A DNA stretch of 15,273 nt from CAWUJT01 sp963922715. Lineage in GTDB: Bacteria > Pseudomonadota > Alphaproteobacteria > Rhodobacterales > Rhodobacteraceae. Every line of letters starts with the position of its first letter. Position 1 is the stretch's first letter. Location of the stretch: assembly GCA_963922715.1 (NCBI GenBank), contig CAWUJT010000062.1:1-15273 (forward strand), written 5' to 3'. This document shows, piece by piece, positions 1-7,689 of this stretch. The notes under the pieces were generated by a model. That model worked only from the letters and a program-made list of their open reading frames with translations, was not told the DNA's origin and did no database searches. The position numbers and the translations under genes were made by a program.

Positions 1-1
1 C

Positions 2-1579
2 ATGCGCGATTTTCATCTCCCCGGGCGGTCCGCCGTTTATGCCACAAACGGGATGGTAGCCACGTCCCACCCGCTTGCGACTCAGCTGGCGGTTGAAACG
101 CTCAAACGCGGGGGCAATGCCGTGGATGCAGCGATTGCAGGGGCTGTTCTTTTAGGCCTGTGTGAGCCGCAGATGACAGGCCTGGGTGGCGATTGTTTTG
201 TTCTTCTCAAACCCGCAGGCACAGAGAACATTCTGGCGTTGAATGGCTCTGGGCGGTCGCCTACTGCCCTTTCGGCTGACGTTTTGCGCACCAAGGGGCA
301 TGATACGGTGCCTTTGGGGGATGTGGCCTCTGTCACTTTGCCGGGCGCGGTCGATGCGTTCTGTAGTCTGAGCGAACGGCATGGCAAGCTTGGGATTGAA
401 GATACTTTGACCCCTCTCGTGCCGTACTTCCAAGACGGTGTTCCGGTTGCCCCCCGTGTGGCGTTCGATTGGATCATCGCCGCCGACAGGCTTCAAGGCA
501 CAGCGCGGGAGGTTTATCTGCCTTGGGGACGTGCGCCGGACGTGGGGGCGCAATTTGCCCTGCCCCGACAGGCGGAGGTTCTGCGCCTGATTGCGCAAAA
601 AGGTCGGGCCGGGTTCTATGACGGGGCAGTGGCGGAGGATATGCTGACAAGTCTTGCGAAGCTTGGAGGGCATCATACCCCAGAAGATTTTGCGCAAACG
701 CAAAGCGATTGGACCGATCCCATAGCCGGCTCCTATCAGGGCGTTGATCTGATCGAACATCCGCCAAATGGGCAGGGGGCCACGGCTTTGTTGATGGGGA
801 AGATTCTGTCCCACTTCGATATCGCCGCGATGGCGCCCTTTGGTGCGCAACGCGCCCATATCGAAGCCGAAGCCGCGAAACTCGCCTATGACGCCCGCAA
901 CCGGTTTATCGCCGATCCCGATTATACAGCACGTCTGGATCATATGCTTTCAGACGCAACGGCGGCAGAGCTTGCCGACTTGATCGACCCAAAACGGGCG
1001 ATGCAAACCCCAACCGCGATCTCTGAGGCCGTGCACAAAGATACCATCTACATCACCGTTGTAGACAAGGATCGTATGGCGGTGTCGCTGATCTATTCGA
1101 TCTTTCACAGCTTTGGCGCGGGGTTGGCGTCTGAGAAATTCGGTATTCTTTTTCAAAACCGTGGCGCAGGATTCACGTTAGAGCCTGGACACGCCAATGA
1201 ACTGTCAGGCGGAAAGCGCCCCATGCACACGATCATTCCTGGCATGTTGGCCGAAGGCGGCCGCGTGACAGCCGCCTTTGGTGTTATGGGTGGCGCTTAC
1301 CAGCCAAATGGGCACATCCGGTTTCTCTCCAACCTCAAGGATTTTGGGCTGCCTTTGCAAGCCGCGATTGACGCCCCCCGCAGCTTTGCCGAAGGGGATG
1401 AGATAAAGGTTGAGCGCGGATATTCGGATGCGGTGCGCGCGGCACTTGTAGAGATGGGCCATACTGTTGTGATCCCCGAAACTGCGATTGGTGGCGCGCA
1501 AGCGATCCGCATTGATGCAGGTGGATATCTCGAAGGCGCCTCTGATCCGCGCAAAGATGGATGTGCCCTTGGGTATTAA
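2..1579 (+). CDS. Gamma-glutamyltransferase family protein (YwrD-like subgroup)
   Basis: This is a 525-residue N-terminal-nucleophile hydrolase of the gamma-glutamyltranspeptidase family. Family members cleave themselves into two subunits and hydrolyse or transfer gamma-glutamyl groups from glutathione-like or acyl substrates. The N-terminal signature GMVATSHPLAT is at residues 17-27 and RGGNAVDAAIA at 36-46. NGSGRSP (81-87) replaces the substrate-binding Arg loop of classical GGT and is typical of the YwrD/acylase-like branch. The predicted autocleavage and catalytic Thr is T348, in DTIYITVVD, followed by a GGKRPMHT-type segment (403-410) and a glycine-rich GVMGGAYQPNG segment (427-437). Length matches the family. 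No signal peptide is visible, so the protein is probably cytoplasmic, unlike periplasmic E. coli GGT. The ATG at base 2 sits at the window edge, so its ribosome binding site cannot be seen and an earlier start cannot be excluded. Substrate is unknown. Confidence 0.9.
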   Translation: MRDFHLPGRSAVYATNGMVATSHPLATQLAVETLKRGGNAVDAAIAGAVLLGLCEPQMTGLGGDCFVLLKPAGTENILALNGSGRSPTALSADVLRTKGHDTVPLGDVASVTLPGAVDAFCSLSERHGKLGIEDTLTPLVPYFQDGVPVAPRVAFDWIIAADRLQGTAREVYLPWGRAPDVGAQFALPRQAEVLRLIAQKGRAGFYDGAVAEDMLTSLAKLGGHHTPEDFAQTQSDWTDPIAGSYQGVDLIEHPPNGQGATALLMGKILSHFDIAAMAPFGAQRAHIEAEAAKLAYDARNRFIADPDYTARLDHMLSDATAAELADLIDPKRAMQTPTAISEAVHKDTIYITVVDKDRMAVSLIYSIFHSFGAGLASEKFGILFQNRGAGFTLEPGHANELSGGKRPMHTIIPGMLAEGGRVTAAFGVMGGAYQPNGHIRFLSNLKDFGLPLQAAIDAPRSFAEGDEIKVERGYSDAVRAALVEMGHTVVIPETAIGGAQAIRIDAGGYLEGASDPRKDGCALGY

Positions 1580-1637
1580 AAATCACCCTCTTGTGCAGGC
1601 ATTTTAACACCGAAGACACGGCGCATCGTCCTGAAAA

Positions 1638-1671
1638 AAATCCCTGCTGTGACACGCACAAGCAGGGATTT
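1638..1671 (-). terminator. Rho-independent terminator of the ccrM operon
   Basis: A perfect 11-bp stem (AAATCCCTGCT at 1638-1648 with AGCAGGGATTT at 1661-1671) encloses a 12-base loop. Read on the minus strand, the stem is followed by a run of seven T. That is the correct polarity to stop transcripts leaving ccrM, which ends at 1736. On the plus strand the T tail is short, but the structure could also stop ggt read-through, since the two genes converge here. Confidence 0.85.
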
Positions 1672-1735
1672 AAGTGGCGCACCCTGGAGGATCTATCAGA
1701 GTGCGCTGGCGGAAACTGTTTTAATTGCTCGGGGG

Positions 1736-2848
1736 TTATCTAGGGGATAAGGTCTCCGCACGGATTTGTTGACGTAAAAGATCGATGGGAAGGAGCTTCC
1801 CGTTGCGTTTGAAAGACCAATAGGTCCAGCCATTGCAGGATGGTGCCCCTTCAAGTGCGGCACCGACTTGGTGGATGGAGCCTTTGACGTCATGGCCGAT
1901 CAAAGTCCCATCAACGCGCACTTTAGCCCTATAGCGGCCATTGACAGAAGTCAGCTCCTCACCCGGGCGCAACATGCCACGTTCGACCAGTTGACCGAAC
2001 GGCACTCTGGGCTCGGACCGTTTTCCGCTCGAGACACTCAGGGCTGTTTTATCGTAACGTTTGATTGCGCCCAGCCGCTTGGTTGCGATATCTCGATAGG
2101 TGGCCTCCCGCTCAATGCCGATAAAATGCCGCCCCAACATTTTCGCAACTGCACCAGTGGTGCCCGTACCAAAAAAAGGGTCCAGCACAAGGTCGCCTGG
2201 GTCAGTGGTGGCCACCAAAATGCGATGCAAAAGCGCCTCGGGCTTTTGGGTTGGATGGGCTTTTTCACCTGTCTGTGTTTTGAGACGTTCATGGCCCGTA
2301 CAAATCGGCAATGTCCAATCCGAGCGCATTTGCACCCCTTCGTTCAAGGCCTTCAGCGCTTCATAGTTGAAGGTGTATTTTGCCCCTTCGGTTTTGGAAG
2401 CCCAAATCAGCGTTTCATGGGCATTGGTCAGCCGTTTGCCCCGAAAATTTGGCATCGGGTTCGACTTACGCCAAATGACATCGTTCAAAATCCAATAGCC
2501 TTGGTTTTGCAGCTCGGCGCCAACACGAAAAATATTATGATAAGATCCAATCACCCAAATTGCGCCATTTGGTTTCAGAAGTCGCTTGGCCGCAGCAAGC
2601 CAGTTTTGGGTGAACGTGTCATAGGCCGTAAAACTGGAAAAGTGGTCCCAGTGATCGTTCACAGCGTTCACTTGGGACTGATCGGGGCGATGCAACTGCT
2701 GCTTGAGTTGCAGGTTATAGGGGGGATCTGCAAAGATAAGATCAATCGAGCCTGCAGGCAGGGCATTCATCTGTTCAATACAATCACCACTGATAATGCT
2801 GTCGACGGGCAAAGGGGTCTCTGCCGTCTGTTTGGCCTGCTTGGTCAT
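1736..2848 (-). CDS. ccrM: CcrM-type adenine-N6 DNA methyltransferase (GANTC)
   Basis: A 370-residue beta-class DNA methyltransferase. The catalytic motif DPPYNL (41-46, motif IV) comes before the SAM-binding motif DPFFGTGTTG (223-232, motif I), which is the beta-class order. WRKSNPMPNFRGKRLTNAHE (126-145) and HPTQKPEALL (198-207) are strongly CcrM/HinfI-like. A C-terminal domain of about 90 residues, containing NGWTYWSF (339-346), is the RAMA-type domain that distinguishes CcrM and contributes to DNA recognition. In alphaproteobacteria CcrM methylates the adenine in GANTC at the end of replication and controls cell-cycle genes. The start is supported by GAGGAA four to five bases upstream. 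It is the last gene of the operon, 99 bases after rnhB. That gap is long enough for its own promoter. No restriction endonuclease is adjacent, which fits an orphan methyltransferase. The GANTC specificity comes from family knowledge. Confidence 0.95.
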   Translation of the reverse strand: MTKQAKQTAETPLPVDSIISGDCIEQMNALPAGSIDLIFADPPYNLQLKQQLHRPDQSQVNAVNDHWDHFSSFTAYDTFTQNWLAAAKRLLKPNGAIWVIGSYHNIFRVGAELQNQGYWILNDVIWRKSNPMPNFRGKRLTNAHETLIWASKTEGAKYTFNYEALKALNEGVQMRSDWTLPICTGHERLKTQTGEKAHPTQKPEALLHRILVATTDPGDLVLDPFFGTGTTGAVAKMLGRHFIGIEREATYRDIATKRLGAIKRYDKTALSVSSGKRSEPRVPFGQLVERGMLRPGEELTSVNGRYRAKVRVDGTLIGHDVKGSIHQVGAALEGAPSCNGWTYWSFKRNGKLLPIDLLRQQIRAETLSPR

Positions 2849-2883
2849 AATTTCCTCAACTATCCGCCAGTTTGAAATCTCTG

Positions 2884-2899
2884 GTCTTAAATTAAGGAC
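2884..2899. promoter_or_regulatory. AT-rich near-palindrome upstream of ccrM (candidate operator)
   Basis: CTTAA-A-TTAAG (2886-2896) is a perfect 5-1-5 palindrome, slightly imperfect when extended to GTC...GGAC. It lies about 40-60 bases upstream of the ccrM start, in the only sizeable gap of the operon. It contains TTAA half sites, but their spacing does not fit the CtrA consensus TTAA-N7-TTAA. A regulatory role is only a guess. Confidence 0.25.
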
Positions 2900-2947
2900 A
2901 GTATGCGGTTGCCCGATGATTAGGTCAAATACGGAAACAACTGAAAT

Positions 2948-3571
2948 TTAGTCAAAATTTTGGCGACTATATATTGATATCGGTTTGAAAGAATACCTAT
3001 GATGTGGTGTTGGCCCAAGCTTTTTAAGTGCTGCGATATGTTCCGGCGTCCCATATCCGACGTTGCGCTCCCATCCATAGCCGGGGAAGTGTTGCGCAAG
3101 TGCCACCATGCCCAAATCTCGCCGTATTTTTGCCAAAACCGAGGCGGCAGCGATTGATGCGCAACGCGCATCACCCTTGATGAGGGTCTCGGCAGGGCAA
3201 GGCAAGTCACTGGGACAATCATTGCCGTCTATCAACAGATGATCAGGTGTGCAGGGCAAGGCCGCCACGGCCCGGCGCATGGCCAAATGGGTGGCTTGGC
3301 GAATATTGAAGGCATCAATTTCCTGGGCGCTGGCCGCGCCAAACCCAAAGACAGCCACGTTCTTTAATGCCTTAGCCATGTCACGGCGGCGTTTTGCAGG
3401 CAGTTTTTTTGAATCCGAGAGCCCCTCTGGCGGCGGACCTGTGAGATGTACAGCACAAGCCACAACAGGCCCGGCCCAGGGGCCGCGCCCGACTTCATCG
3501 ACACCTGCCACGATCTGCGCCCCTTTTGCTTGCGCGGCGGTTTCAAACTCAAGGGTCGGCTGTGATGGCAT
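2948..3571 (-). CDS. rnhB: Ribonuclease HII
   Basis: A 207-residue RNase HII, which cuts the RNA strand of RNA-DNA hybrids and starts ribonucleotide excision repair at single embedded ribonucleotides. The metal-binding carboxylates are visible: D25 and E26 in GVDEVGRGPWAGPV, D115 in LIDGN, and D134 in KGDARCASIAAASVLAK. The GYGT motif that senses the ribonucleotide-DNA junction is at 172-175, followed by HHRYSFKP near the C-terminus. Length is normal. Its ATG lies three bases after the stop codon of the upstream acetyltransferase, so the two are almost certainly co-transcribed and possibly translationally coupled. ccrM follows 99 bases downstream. The rnhB-ccrM pair is a recurrent arrangement in Rhodobacterales as I recall it. 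Confidence 0.96.
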   Translation of the reverse strand: MPSQPTLEFETAAQAKGAQIVAGVDEVGRGPWAGPVVACAVHLTGPPPEGLSDSKKLPAKRRRDMAKALKNVAVFGFGAASAQEIDAFNIRQATHLAMRRAVAALPCTPDHLLIDGNDCPSDLPCPAETLIKGDARCASIAAASVLAKIRRDLGMVALAQHFPGYGWERNVGYGTPEHIAALKKLGPTPHHRYSFKPISIYSRQNFD

Positions 3572-3574
3572 CGC

Positions 3575-4060
3575 TCAGTCCAGATCGAAGCGTTTCCATA
3601 TTTTATCGACGATCCGCCCATCGGCAAGCTGCACATCTTTGACGTATTTCCAATCGCGGAAGCCTCGCGATTGGTAATAGGTCAGGCCAGAGGTGTTATC
3701 GGCGCGGATGTGGGCGTTGATCCAAGCATATCCAAGGGCGCGCGCAATGCGTTTTGTTTCTTCAAAGAGTTTTGACCCAACCCCAAGCCCCGTGTGACCT
3801 GTGGCGACAAAGCTGCCAATGTCACAGGCCTCAGGCGGCAGTTGCTCCCATGGCTCAATGACTTGGAAGCCGTGAAGCACTCCTGCCTTCTCTGCGACAA
3901 GCCAGGACGAACGGCCTGGCGCACGTTCCATCCAAGTCCGCATATCGTTTATATCTATTGGCGTTGTCAACGCAGTCGTACTGCCCTCTGCAATGATTGG
4001 ATTGAGCAGAGCGGCCAGAGCGCTGGCGTCGAATGGATGCGCAGGACGGATTTCAAGCAT
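3575..4060 (-). CDS. GNAT family N-acetyltransferase
   Basis: A 161-residue GNAT-fold acetyltransferase that uses acetyl-CoA to modify an amine. The best visible signature is motif A (residues 83-105), with the HTGLGVGSKLF pyrophosphate-binding loop, followed by NTSGLTYYQSRGF (122-134), typical of YncA/PAT-like members. The substrate cannot be read from the sequence. The reading frame is open for 29 more codons upstream. I chose the ATG at 4060 because GGAGG lies six bases before it and because the conserved fold begins with MLEIRPA. With this start the gene overlaps the end of the HD-domain gene by eight bases, implying translational coupling. rnhB starts three bases downstream. Confidence 0.88.
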   Translation of the reverse strand: MLEIRPAHPFDASALAALLNPIIAEGSTTALTTPIDINDMRTWMERAPGRSSWLVAEKAGVLHGFQVIEPWEQLPPEACDIGSFVATGHTGLGVGSKLFEETKRIARALGYAWINAHIRADNTSGLTYYQSRGFRDWKYVKDVQLADGRIVDKIWKRFDLD

Positions 4061-4643
4061 CGATGGCCTCCAACAGCTTGCCGTGTCGTTCAGTATAAGC
4101 GGTACGGACGTCTGCAGGCGGGCGCAATTGCAAAGCGATTTGCGCAATCACATCCTCTTTTGGCTTACCGAAAAACTTGTTGGCTTCTGCAACGGTGAAC
4201 CCCGCAATCTGCACCGCTTCCACCCAAGCCGAGATCTTATCAGCGCGCTTGATGGTGCGTTTCACAGTCAAAGGCAGCTTTGCCGGAAGCCCAAACCGCA
4301 GATGAATGGCGGTCATCAGCCGCTCATCCAATGCGCCATATCCGCTGCCCACAGCCGCTTTGACCGGAGAGATCATATCGCCCAACACATATTCCGGCGC
4401 ATCGTGCAAAAGCGCCGCCAGCCGCCACTTTGCCGGGGCATCGGGGGTAATCAAACCGTAGAGATGCTCCACAAGTAACGAATGTTCGGCCACGGAATAG
4501 GGCCAATCGCCCAAGGTCTGACCATTCCAGCGGGCCACAAAGGCCAAGCCATGGGCGATATCCTCTACTTCGATGTCCATAGGCGTTGGATCAAGCAGAT
4601 CAAGCCTGCGGCCCGAAAGCATCCGTTGCCAGGCGCGTGTCAC
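4053..4643 (-). CDS. HD-domain phosphohydrolase-like protein
   Basis: A 196-residue HD-superfamily protein. The metal-binding pattern is readable as H54 (SVAEHSLLVEHL), H80-D81 (ALLHDAPEYVLGD), and D135 (RADK), with a supporting E84. This spacing resembles the YfbR-like 5'-nucleotidase/phosphohydrolase group, so a nucleotide phosphatase activity is plausible but unproven. The gene probably starts at a GTG that overlaps the TGA of the glycosyltransferase gene by four bases (GTGA). An ATG seven codons later is the alternative. Its end overlaps the start of the acetyltransferase gene by eight bases and carries that gene's GGAGG. It is thus locked into the five-gene operon ending in ccrM. Confidence 0.85.
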   Translation of the reverse strand: MTRAWQRMLSGRRLDLLDPTPMDIEVEDIAHGLAFVARWNGQTLGDWPYSVAEHSLLVEHLYGLITPDAPAKWRLAALLHDAPEYVLGDMISPVKAAVGSGYGALDERLMTAIHLRFGLPAKLPLTVKRTIKRADKISAWVEAVQIAGFTVAEANKFFGKPKEDVIAQIALQLRPPADVRTAYTERHGKLLEAIDA

Positions 4644-5620
4644 GTCAATACCACAAGATCATTGGGAAATTGCCTCAGATAACGGGCAATACGTGATCCG
4701 GATGTGAGATGTTTCAACAGTATCTTGCGCATTTTCCAGCTGTTTGCTGGCAGGGGCTTCTGGTTTGTATCTGGCCATATGAAATCGGGAAAATAAATCT
4801 CGGCAAAGCGCCGCATAGCATTGGCGTAACGCGGGCTCAACTGGCCTGTGGGATCACGCCAGGGTTTGGTAGGCCCAATAAAGTGCACAAGATGTGGCTC
4901 ACACGTGGCAGCAAACAGCCGGGATGCCCAGCTGAACTGCCAATTCCACGTCGGGCTGATCTCGGCCCATCCGCCTTGCAGGACAGCGTTGTAAAGGTTC
5001 TGATCATGGCGGATCATCTTGTCCGCATGTGCTTTGCCCAAGGCAACGCATTGGGCCAGAAGATCTTGATCATTATAGCGTACGACATGCATCAAGATCA
5101 CACCGGCATTGAAATAGGGTGCCCCCGGCAAGCCGAGAACCTTGAATTGCTTCGGTCGTCGGTTCGGTGTGCGCCATTGCGTGTTGTCCCGTACAGCCGC
5201 AATCGGATGAGGCGCGAAATCCAGATCTAAAAGCGCGCTGAAATCGCCACCCTGAATGAAGATATCACTATCGAGATAGAGGATCCGATCATAGTCTTCG
5301 GCAAGCGCAAAAGGAAGGGCGAGGCGCAGATAGACATCATGGCTTTTGCCTCGATCGAGCCTCAGACCATGAAAGAGGTCACCGGTATCAATATGCAGCG
5401 TACGAAATCCAAAGGGTGCCAGGCCATCTGGCAAGGCGATAGGCCGGTCACCATAGGCAAAGCAGATGTCGAAATCGCGATCAGGGTGTAGCGTTGCAAT
5501 CTGGTGGGCAGCATGGGCGGCATAGACCAGATAGGTCTGGTCGCAGCAAAAAATCACCGCCTTCCGGTGTCGCGCTGGCGCGGAGGCATTGACTGTCACA
5601 CGCGGTTTTGCGGTGTTCAT
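4640..5620 (-). CDS. Glycosyltransferase family 8 protein
   Basis: A 326-residue GT8 (GT-A fold) sugar transferase. The metal- and nucleotide-sugar-binding DxD is in LYLDSDIF (DSD at 117-119). Further family features are YFNAGVILM (169-177), HDQNLYNAV (205-213) and HFIGPTKPW (246-254). Members such as RfaJ/WaaJ add glucose or galactose to lipopolysaccharide core, so a role in cell-surface polysaccharide is likely. The donor and acceptor are unknown. No membrane segment is apparent. An ATG ten codons upstream (5650) is in frame. I prefer 5620 because AGGGA lies ten bases before it, while 5650 has no clear binding site. This is the first gene of the operon and is divergent from ahcY. Confidence 0.88.
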   Translation of the reverse strand: MNTAKPRVTVNASAPARHRKAVIFCCDQTYLVYAAHAAHQIATLHPDRDFDICFAYGDRPIALPDGLAPFGFRTLHIDTGDLFHGLRLDRGKSHDVYLRLALPFALAEDYDRILYLDSDIFIQGGDFSALLDLDFAPHPIAAVRDNTQWRTPNRRPKQFKVLGLPGAPYFNAGVILMHVVRYNDQDLLAQCVALGKAHADKMIRHDQNLYNAVLQGGWAEISPTWNWQFSWASRLFAATCEPHLVHFIGPTKPWRDPTGQLSPRYANAMRRFAEIYFPDFIWPDTNQKPLPANSWKMRKILLKHLTSGSRIARYLRQFPNDLVVLT

Positions 5621-5702
5621 ACTGCGATTTTCCCTAGTAGAGACTGACATCTTGCGCTATCTGACATGATCGTTTTAACCCTGCAACCGCATCAAGCATA
5701 AA

Positions 5703-5777
5703 GGGGCACTGTTAACCCCATACTCACCAAATTGACAGAGACAGCGTTGCAGCCCCTAAGGCCCAGTGCTAAGGGCC
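5703..5777 (+). other. Two hairpins with complementary loops upstream of ahcY
   Basis: Two G/C-rich stems precede ahcY. GGGG (5703-5706) pairs with CCCC (5716-5719), and GGCCC (5760-5764) pairs with GGGCC (5773-5777). GCACT at the top of the first stem-loop and AGTGC in the second loop are complementary (5706-5710 with 5765-5769), so a loop-loop contact is possible if both are in one transcript. I could not match the region to the SAH, SAM-II or SAM/SAH riboswitch consensus sequences that I know. Confidence 0.25.
5732..5760 (+). promoter_or_regulatory. Candidate sigma-70-type promoter for ahcY
   Basis: A perfect TTGACA (5732-5737) is followed after 17 bases by CCTAAG (5755-5760), a weak -10 that matches three of six consensus bases. 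A start near 5767 would give a leader of about 45 bases. Weak -10 elements are common in alphaproteobacteria. If this is the only promoter, the first of the two hairpins noted here would not be transcribed. Confidence 0.35.
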
Positions 5778-5811
5778 ACACAACCATAGCGAGAAGCCAT
5801 CGAGGATGTAA

Positions 5812-7203
5812 ATGAACCAGGACTATATTGTTAAAGATACCACACTTGCGGACTTTGGCCGCAAAGAGATCGCCATTGCCGAAACCGAAATGCCAGGGCT
5901 GATGGCCCTGCGAGAAGAATTTGGCACAAGCCAGCCCCTCAAAGGCGCACGGATTGCGGGCTCTTTGCATATGACCATCCAGACCGCTGTCTTGATCGAA
6001 ACCCTTACCGCCCTCGGGGCCGATGTGCGCTGGGCCTCGTGCAACGTCTTCTCCACCCAGGATCACGCCGCCGCTGCCATTGCCGCTGGTGGCACACCTG
6101 TCTTTGCCATCAAGGGCGAAACCCTACCCGAGTACTGGGATTACGCTGACCGGATTTTCCACTTCCCTGAAGGTGGTGCGAATATGATTCTGGACGACGG
6201 CGGCGATGCGACGCTGTACATTCTGCTTGGTGCCCGCGTGGAAGAGGGCGAAGAAGAGTTAATTGCTGTGCCCACGTCCGAGGAAGAAGAGGCACTTTTC
6301 GCACAAATCAAAAAGCGTCTGGCCGAAAGCCCCGGATGGTTTGTCAAACAACGCCACATGATCCAAGGCGTGACGGAGGAAACCACCACAGGTGTGCATC
6401 GTCTCTATCAGATGATGGAAAAGGGGCACCTGCCGTTCCCAGCGATCAATGTCAACGACTCTGTGACCAAATCGAAGTTCGATAACAAATACGGCTGTAA
6501 GGAAAGCCTTGTCGATGGCATCCGCCGCGCCACAGACACCATGATGGCCGGCAAAGTGGCCGTGGTCTGTGGCTATGGTGATGTGGGCAAAGGCTCCGCC
6601 GCGTCATTGCGTGGAGCGGGCGCGCGGGTAAAGATCACCGAAGTGGATCCGATTTGCGCGTTGCAGGCGGCCATGGACGGGTTTGAAGTGGTGCTTTTGG
6701 AAGAGACACTTGATGCCGATATCTTCATCACCACCACCGGCAACAAGGATGTGATCCGGCTGGAACACATGCGGGAGATGAAGGACATGGCGATTGTGGG
6801 TAATATCGGCCACTTCGACAATGAAATCCAAGTGGCAGCCCTTAAGAACCACAAGTGGACCAATATCAAGGATCAAGTGGATATGATCGAGATGCCCTCG
6901 GGCCATCGGATCATCCTGTTGTCAGAAGGGCGGCTTTTGAACCTCGGCAATGCCACAGGCCACCCATCTTTCGTGATGTCGGCCTCTTTCACCAATCAGG
7001 TGCTGGCACAGATGGAACTCTGGACAAAGGGGGAGACATATCAAAACCAGGTCTATGTGCTGCCCAAACACCTTGATGAGAAAGTCGCAGCACTTCACCT
7101 GGCCAAAGTGGGGGCAAAACTGACAAAACTGGACAAAACCCAGGCTGATTATATTGGTGTTGCCCAAGATGGCCCGTTCAAGCCCGCGCATTATCGGTAT
7201 TGA
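5812..7203 (+). CDS. ahcY: Adenosylhomocysteinase (S-adenosyl-L-homocysteine hydrolase)
   Basis: A 463-residue SAH hydrolase, which reversibly splits S-adenosylhomocysteine into homocysteine and adenosine and so relieves product inhibition of SAM-dependent methyltransferases. Substrate-domain motifs are ARIAGSLHMTIQTAVLIETL (46-65) and NVNDSVTKSKFDNKYGCKES (213-232). The NAD-binding loop GYGDVGKGSA is at 254-263, and HFDNEI (334-339) and the C-terminal KPAHYRY (457-463) that completes the neighbouring subunit's cofactor site are present. An insertion around residues 142-180 is characteristic of many bacterial enzymes. It works as a cytoplasmic tetramer. GAGGA lies five bases before the ATG. 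It is divergent from the glycosyltransferase-ccrM operon and is followed 75 bases later by a DUF2853 gene. Confidence 0.97.
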   Translation: MNQDYIVKDTTLADFGRKEIAIAETEMPGLMALREEFGTSQPLKGARIAGSLHMTIQTAVLIETLTALGADVRWASCNVFSTQDHAAAAIAAGGTPVFAIKGETLPEYWDYADRIFHFPEGGANMILDDGGDATLYILLGARVEEGEEELIAVPTSEEEEALFAQIKKRLAESPGWFVKQRHMIQGVTEETTTGVHRLYQMMEKGHLPFPAINVNDSVTKSKFDNKYGCKESLVDGIRRATDTMMAGKVAVVCGYGDVGKGSAASLRGAGARVKITEVDPICALQAAMDGFEVVLLEETLDADIFITTTGNKDVIRLEHMREMKDMAIVGNIGHFDNEIQVAALKNHKWTNIKDQVDMIEMPSGHRIILLSEGRLLNLGNATGHPSFVMSASFTNQVLAQMELWTKGETYQNQVYVLPKHLDEKVAALHLAKVGAKLTKLDKTQADYIGVAQDGPFKPAHYRY

Positions 7204-7278
7204 CAGAACTGCGTTGCTCTTGTCTGGATGGAACATCTAGTCAGGTTGGGGCAATTTGCACATCAAAGGGAGATAGTC

Positions 7279-7620
7279 ATGGGCAAACGAGATGAACTCA
7301 TCGCAAAATATGCGGAAGATTTGAAAGAAAAATGCGGGATGTCGCCCGATATGGAGCTTTTGAAAAAAGTAACCATCGGCTGCGGCCCCGCCATCTACAA
7401 CGATGATTCCTCAACCGTTGCTGCCACCCAACCGGCTGAGTTAGAGACGGTGAAGAATAATTTCTTAATCAAGAAACTGGGCCTGTCTGATGGTCCAGAG
7501 CTTATGGAGGCGATTAACAAGGTGATTGAGACCTATGGCCGGTCCGAACGCAACAAATACCGCGCTGTGATCTATTACATGCTTGTCAAACACTTCGGCA
7601 AAGAAGCAATCTACTCTTAA
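7279..7620 (+). CDS. DUF2853 family protein
   Basis: A 113-residue, mostly helical and charged protein of the DUF2853 family, recognised from the segment IGCGPAIYNDDSSTVAATQP (residues 33-52) and the C-terminal NKYRAVIYYMLVKHFGKE. The family is small, conserved in Rhodobacterales and some other proteobacteria, and has no assigned function that I know. No signal peptide, membrane helix or catalytic motif is visible. The ATG at 7279 is preceded by AGGGAGA with good spacing. An in-frame ATG at 7228 lacks a comparable site and would add 17 residues outside the conserved region. It lies directly downstream of ahcY with no terminator between, so co-transcription is likely. A strong terminator follows. 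Confidence 0.85.
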   Translation: MGKRDELIAKYAEDLKEKCGMSPDMELLKKVTIGCGPAIYNDDSSTVAATQPAELETVKNNFLIKKLGLSDGPELMEAINKVIETYGRSERNKYRAVIYYMLVKHFGKEAIYS

Positions 7621-7640
7621 TCTGACAAAATTTTTCAAAC

Positions 7641-7666
7641 AAAAGGGCGCGATCACGGGCCCTTTT
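7641..7666 (+). terminator. Rho-independent terminator after the ahcY-DUF2853 unit
   Basis: AAAAGGGC (7641-7648) pairs with GCCCTTTT (7659-7666) around a ten-base loop. The stem runs directly into the T tract and begins 20 bases after the DUF2853 stop codon. The flanking A and T runs would let it work in both directions. Confidence 0.85.
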
Positions 7667-7689
7667 CGTGACGAGTACATTTATCGATT

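Noticed and set aside
152..943. 263-codon minus-strand open frame inside the gamma-glutamyltransferase gene
   Set aside because: It is antisense to a gene with clear family motifs and has no domain of its own.
1868..2875. 335-codon plus-strand open frame opposite ccrM
   Set aside because: It mirrors ccrM, whose minus-strand product carries all the catalytic motifs. The plus-strand product shows no recognisable domain and no good ribosome binding site.
2884..2899. CtrA binding site
   Set aside because: The TTAA half sites are one base apart, not seven.
5651..5811. SAH, SAM-II or SAM/SAH riboswitch upstream of ahcY
   Set aside because: Core sequences of these classes, as I know them, could not be aligned here. 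Only unassigned hairpins remain.
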